A DNA stretch of 14,503 nucleotides from Dehalococcoidales bacterium (GTDB lineage: Bacteria > Chloroflexota > Dehalococcoidia > Dehalococcoidales > RBG-16-60-22): NCBI GenBank assembly GCA_030606585.1, contig JAUWGD010000031.1:1-14503 (forward strand), given 5' to 3'. How positions within the stretch are numbered: position 1 is the stretch's first letter; each line of letters starts with the position of its first letter. Shown here piece by piece: positions 14,494 to 14,503 of this stretch. The translations under genes and the position numbers were made by a program. Under the pieces are notes generated by a model. It made no database searches, was not told where the DNA came from, and was given only the letters and a program-made list of their open reading frames with translations.

Positions 14494-14503
14494 ACGCCCC
14501 GGA
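14442..14503 (+). CDS. Start of an overlapping downstream ORF (partial)
   Basis: In another frame, ATG at 14442 with AAGGAAG (14428-14434) 7 nt upstream opens a frame that stays open for 20 codons to the window end, beginning MVEDTGKTLRADTYRPVNAP. It overlaps the last 52 nt of the ImuB-like gene, implying translational coupling. I do not recognise it from 20 residues; the Y-R-P-V-N-A-P stretch recalls tails found next to or fused to ImuB-like proteins, but that is only a guess. Confidence 0.4.
   Translation, partial: MVEDTGKTLRADTYRPVNAP

Noticed and set aside
1..14503. CRISPR arrays, insertion sequences, tRNA or rRNA genes
   Set aside because: No regularly spaced repeats, transposase ORFs, terminal inverted repeats or RNA gene signatures were found on reading both strands.

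Overview
The window (about 54% G+C by eye) comes from an anaerobic bacterium with cytochrome c maturation, quinone-linked redox lipoproteins and a Gram-positive-type SOS box. My best guess is Chloroflexota, class Dehalococcoidia; this rests on gene style and not on a marker gene.

Layout. (1) Minus strand, 1-2321: ccmE and ccmF for cytochrome c maturation; ccmF runs off the left edge. CcmE carries the variant CxxxY heme-binding motif instead of HxxxY. (2) Plus strand, 2632-6572: a redox operon reading away from ccm. It encodes a lipoprotein with two rhodanese domains, an 11-heme c-type cytochrome lipoprotein, a Tat-exported protein with four [4Fe-4S] clusters and a membrane cytochrome b. The cytochrome frame is interrupted only by one in-frame UGA (3952-3954), followed by a hairpin that fits bacterial SECIS rules, so it is probably a selenoprotein. 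(3) Minus strand, 6632-6922: a CsoR/RcnR-family repressor of the two-cysteine (CstR, persulfide-sensing) type. The same 17-bp operator pattern lies twice in the rhodanese promoter and once upstream of the repressor gene, tying regions 2 and 3 into one sulfur-responsive circuit. (4) Plus strand, 7429-13144: a complete Dpp/Opp-type peptide ABC importer (binding protein, two permeases, two ATPases), with one promoter before the binding protein and another before the permeases. (5) Plus strand, 13315-14493: a Y-family polymerase homologue that appears to have lost its catalytic carboxylates (ImuB-like). It keeps a clamp-binding motif and sits under a near-perfect promoter with a LexA box in the spacer. 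A further ORF starts inside its 3' end and leaves the window.

How it fits together. The Ccm proteins would load heme onto the multiheme cytochrome encoded next door. Cytochrome b and the iron-sulfur protein resemble the beta and gamma subunits of formate dehydrogenase or hydrogenase, but no molybdenum or nickel catalytic subunit is present. The cytochrome and rhodanese lipoprotein are therefore the likely substrate end, and the CstR-type repressor suggests that substrate is a reactive or oxidised sulfur species. The peptide importer and the SOS gene look like independent neighbours.
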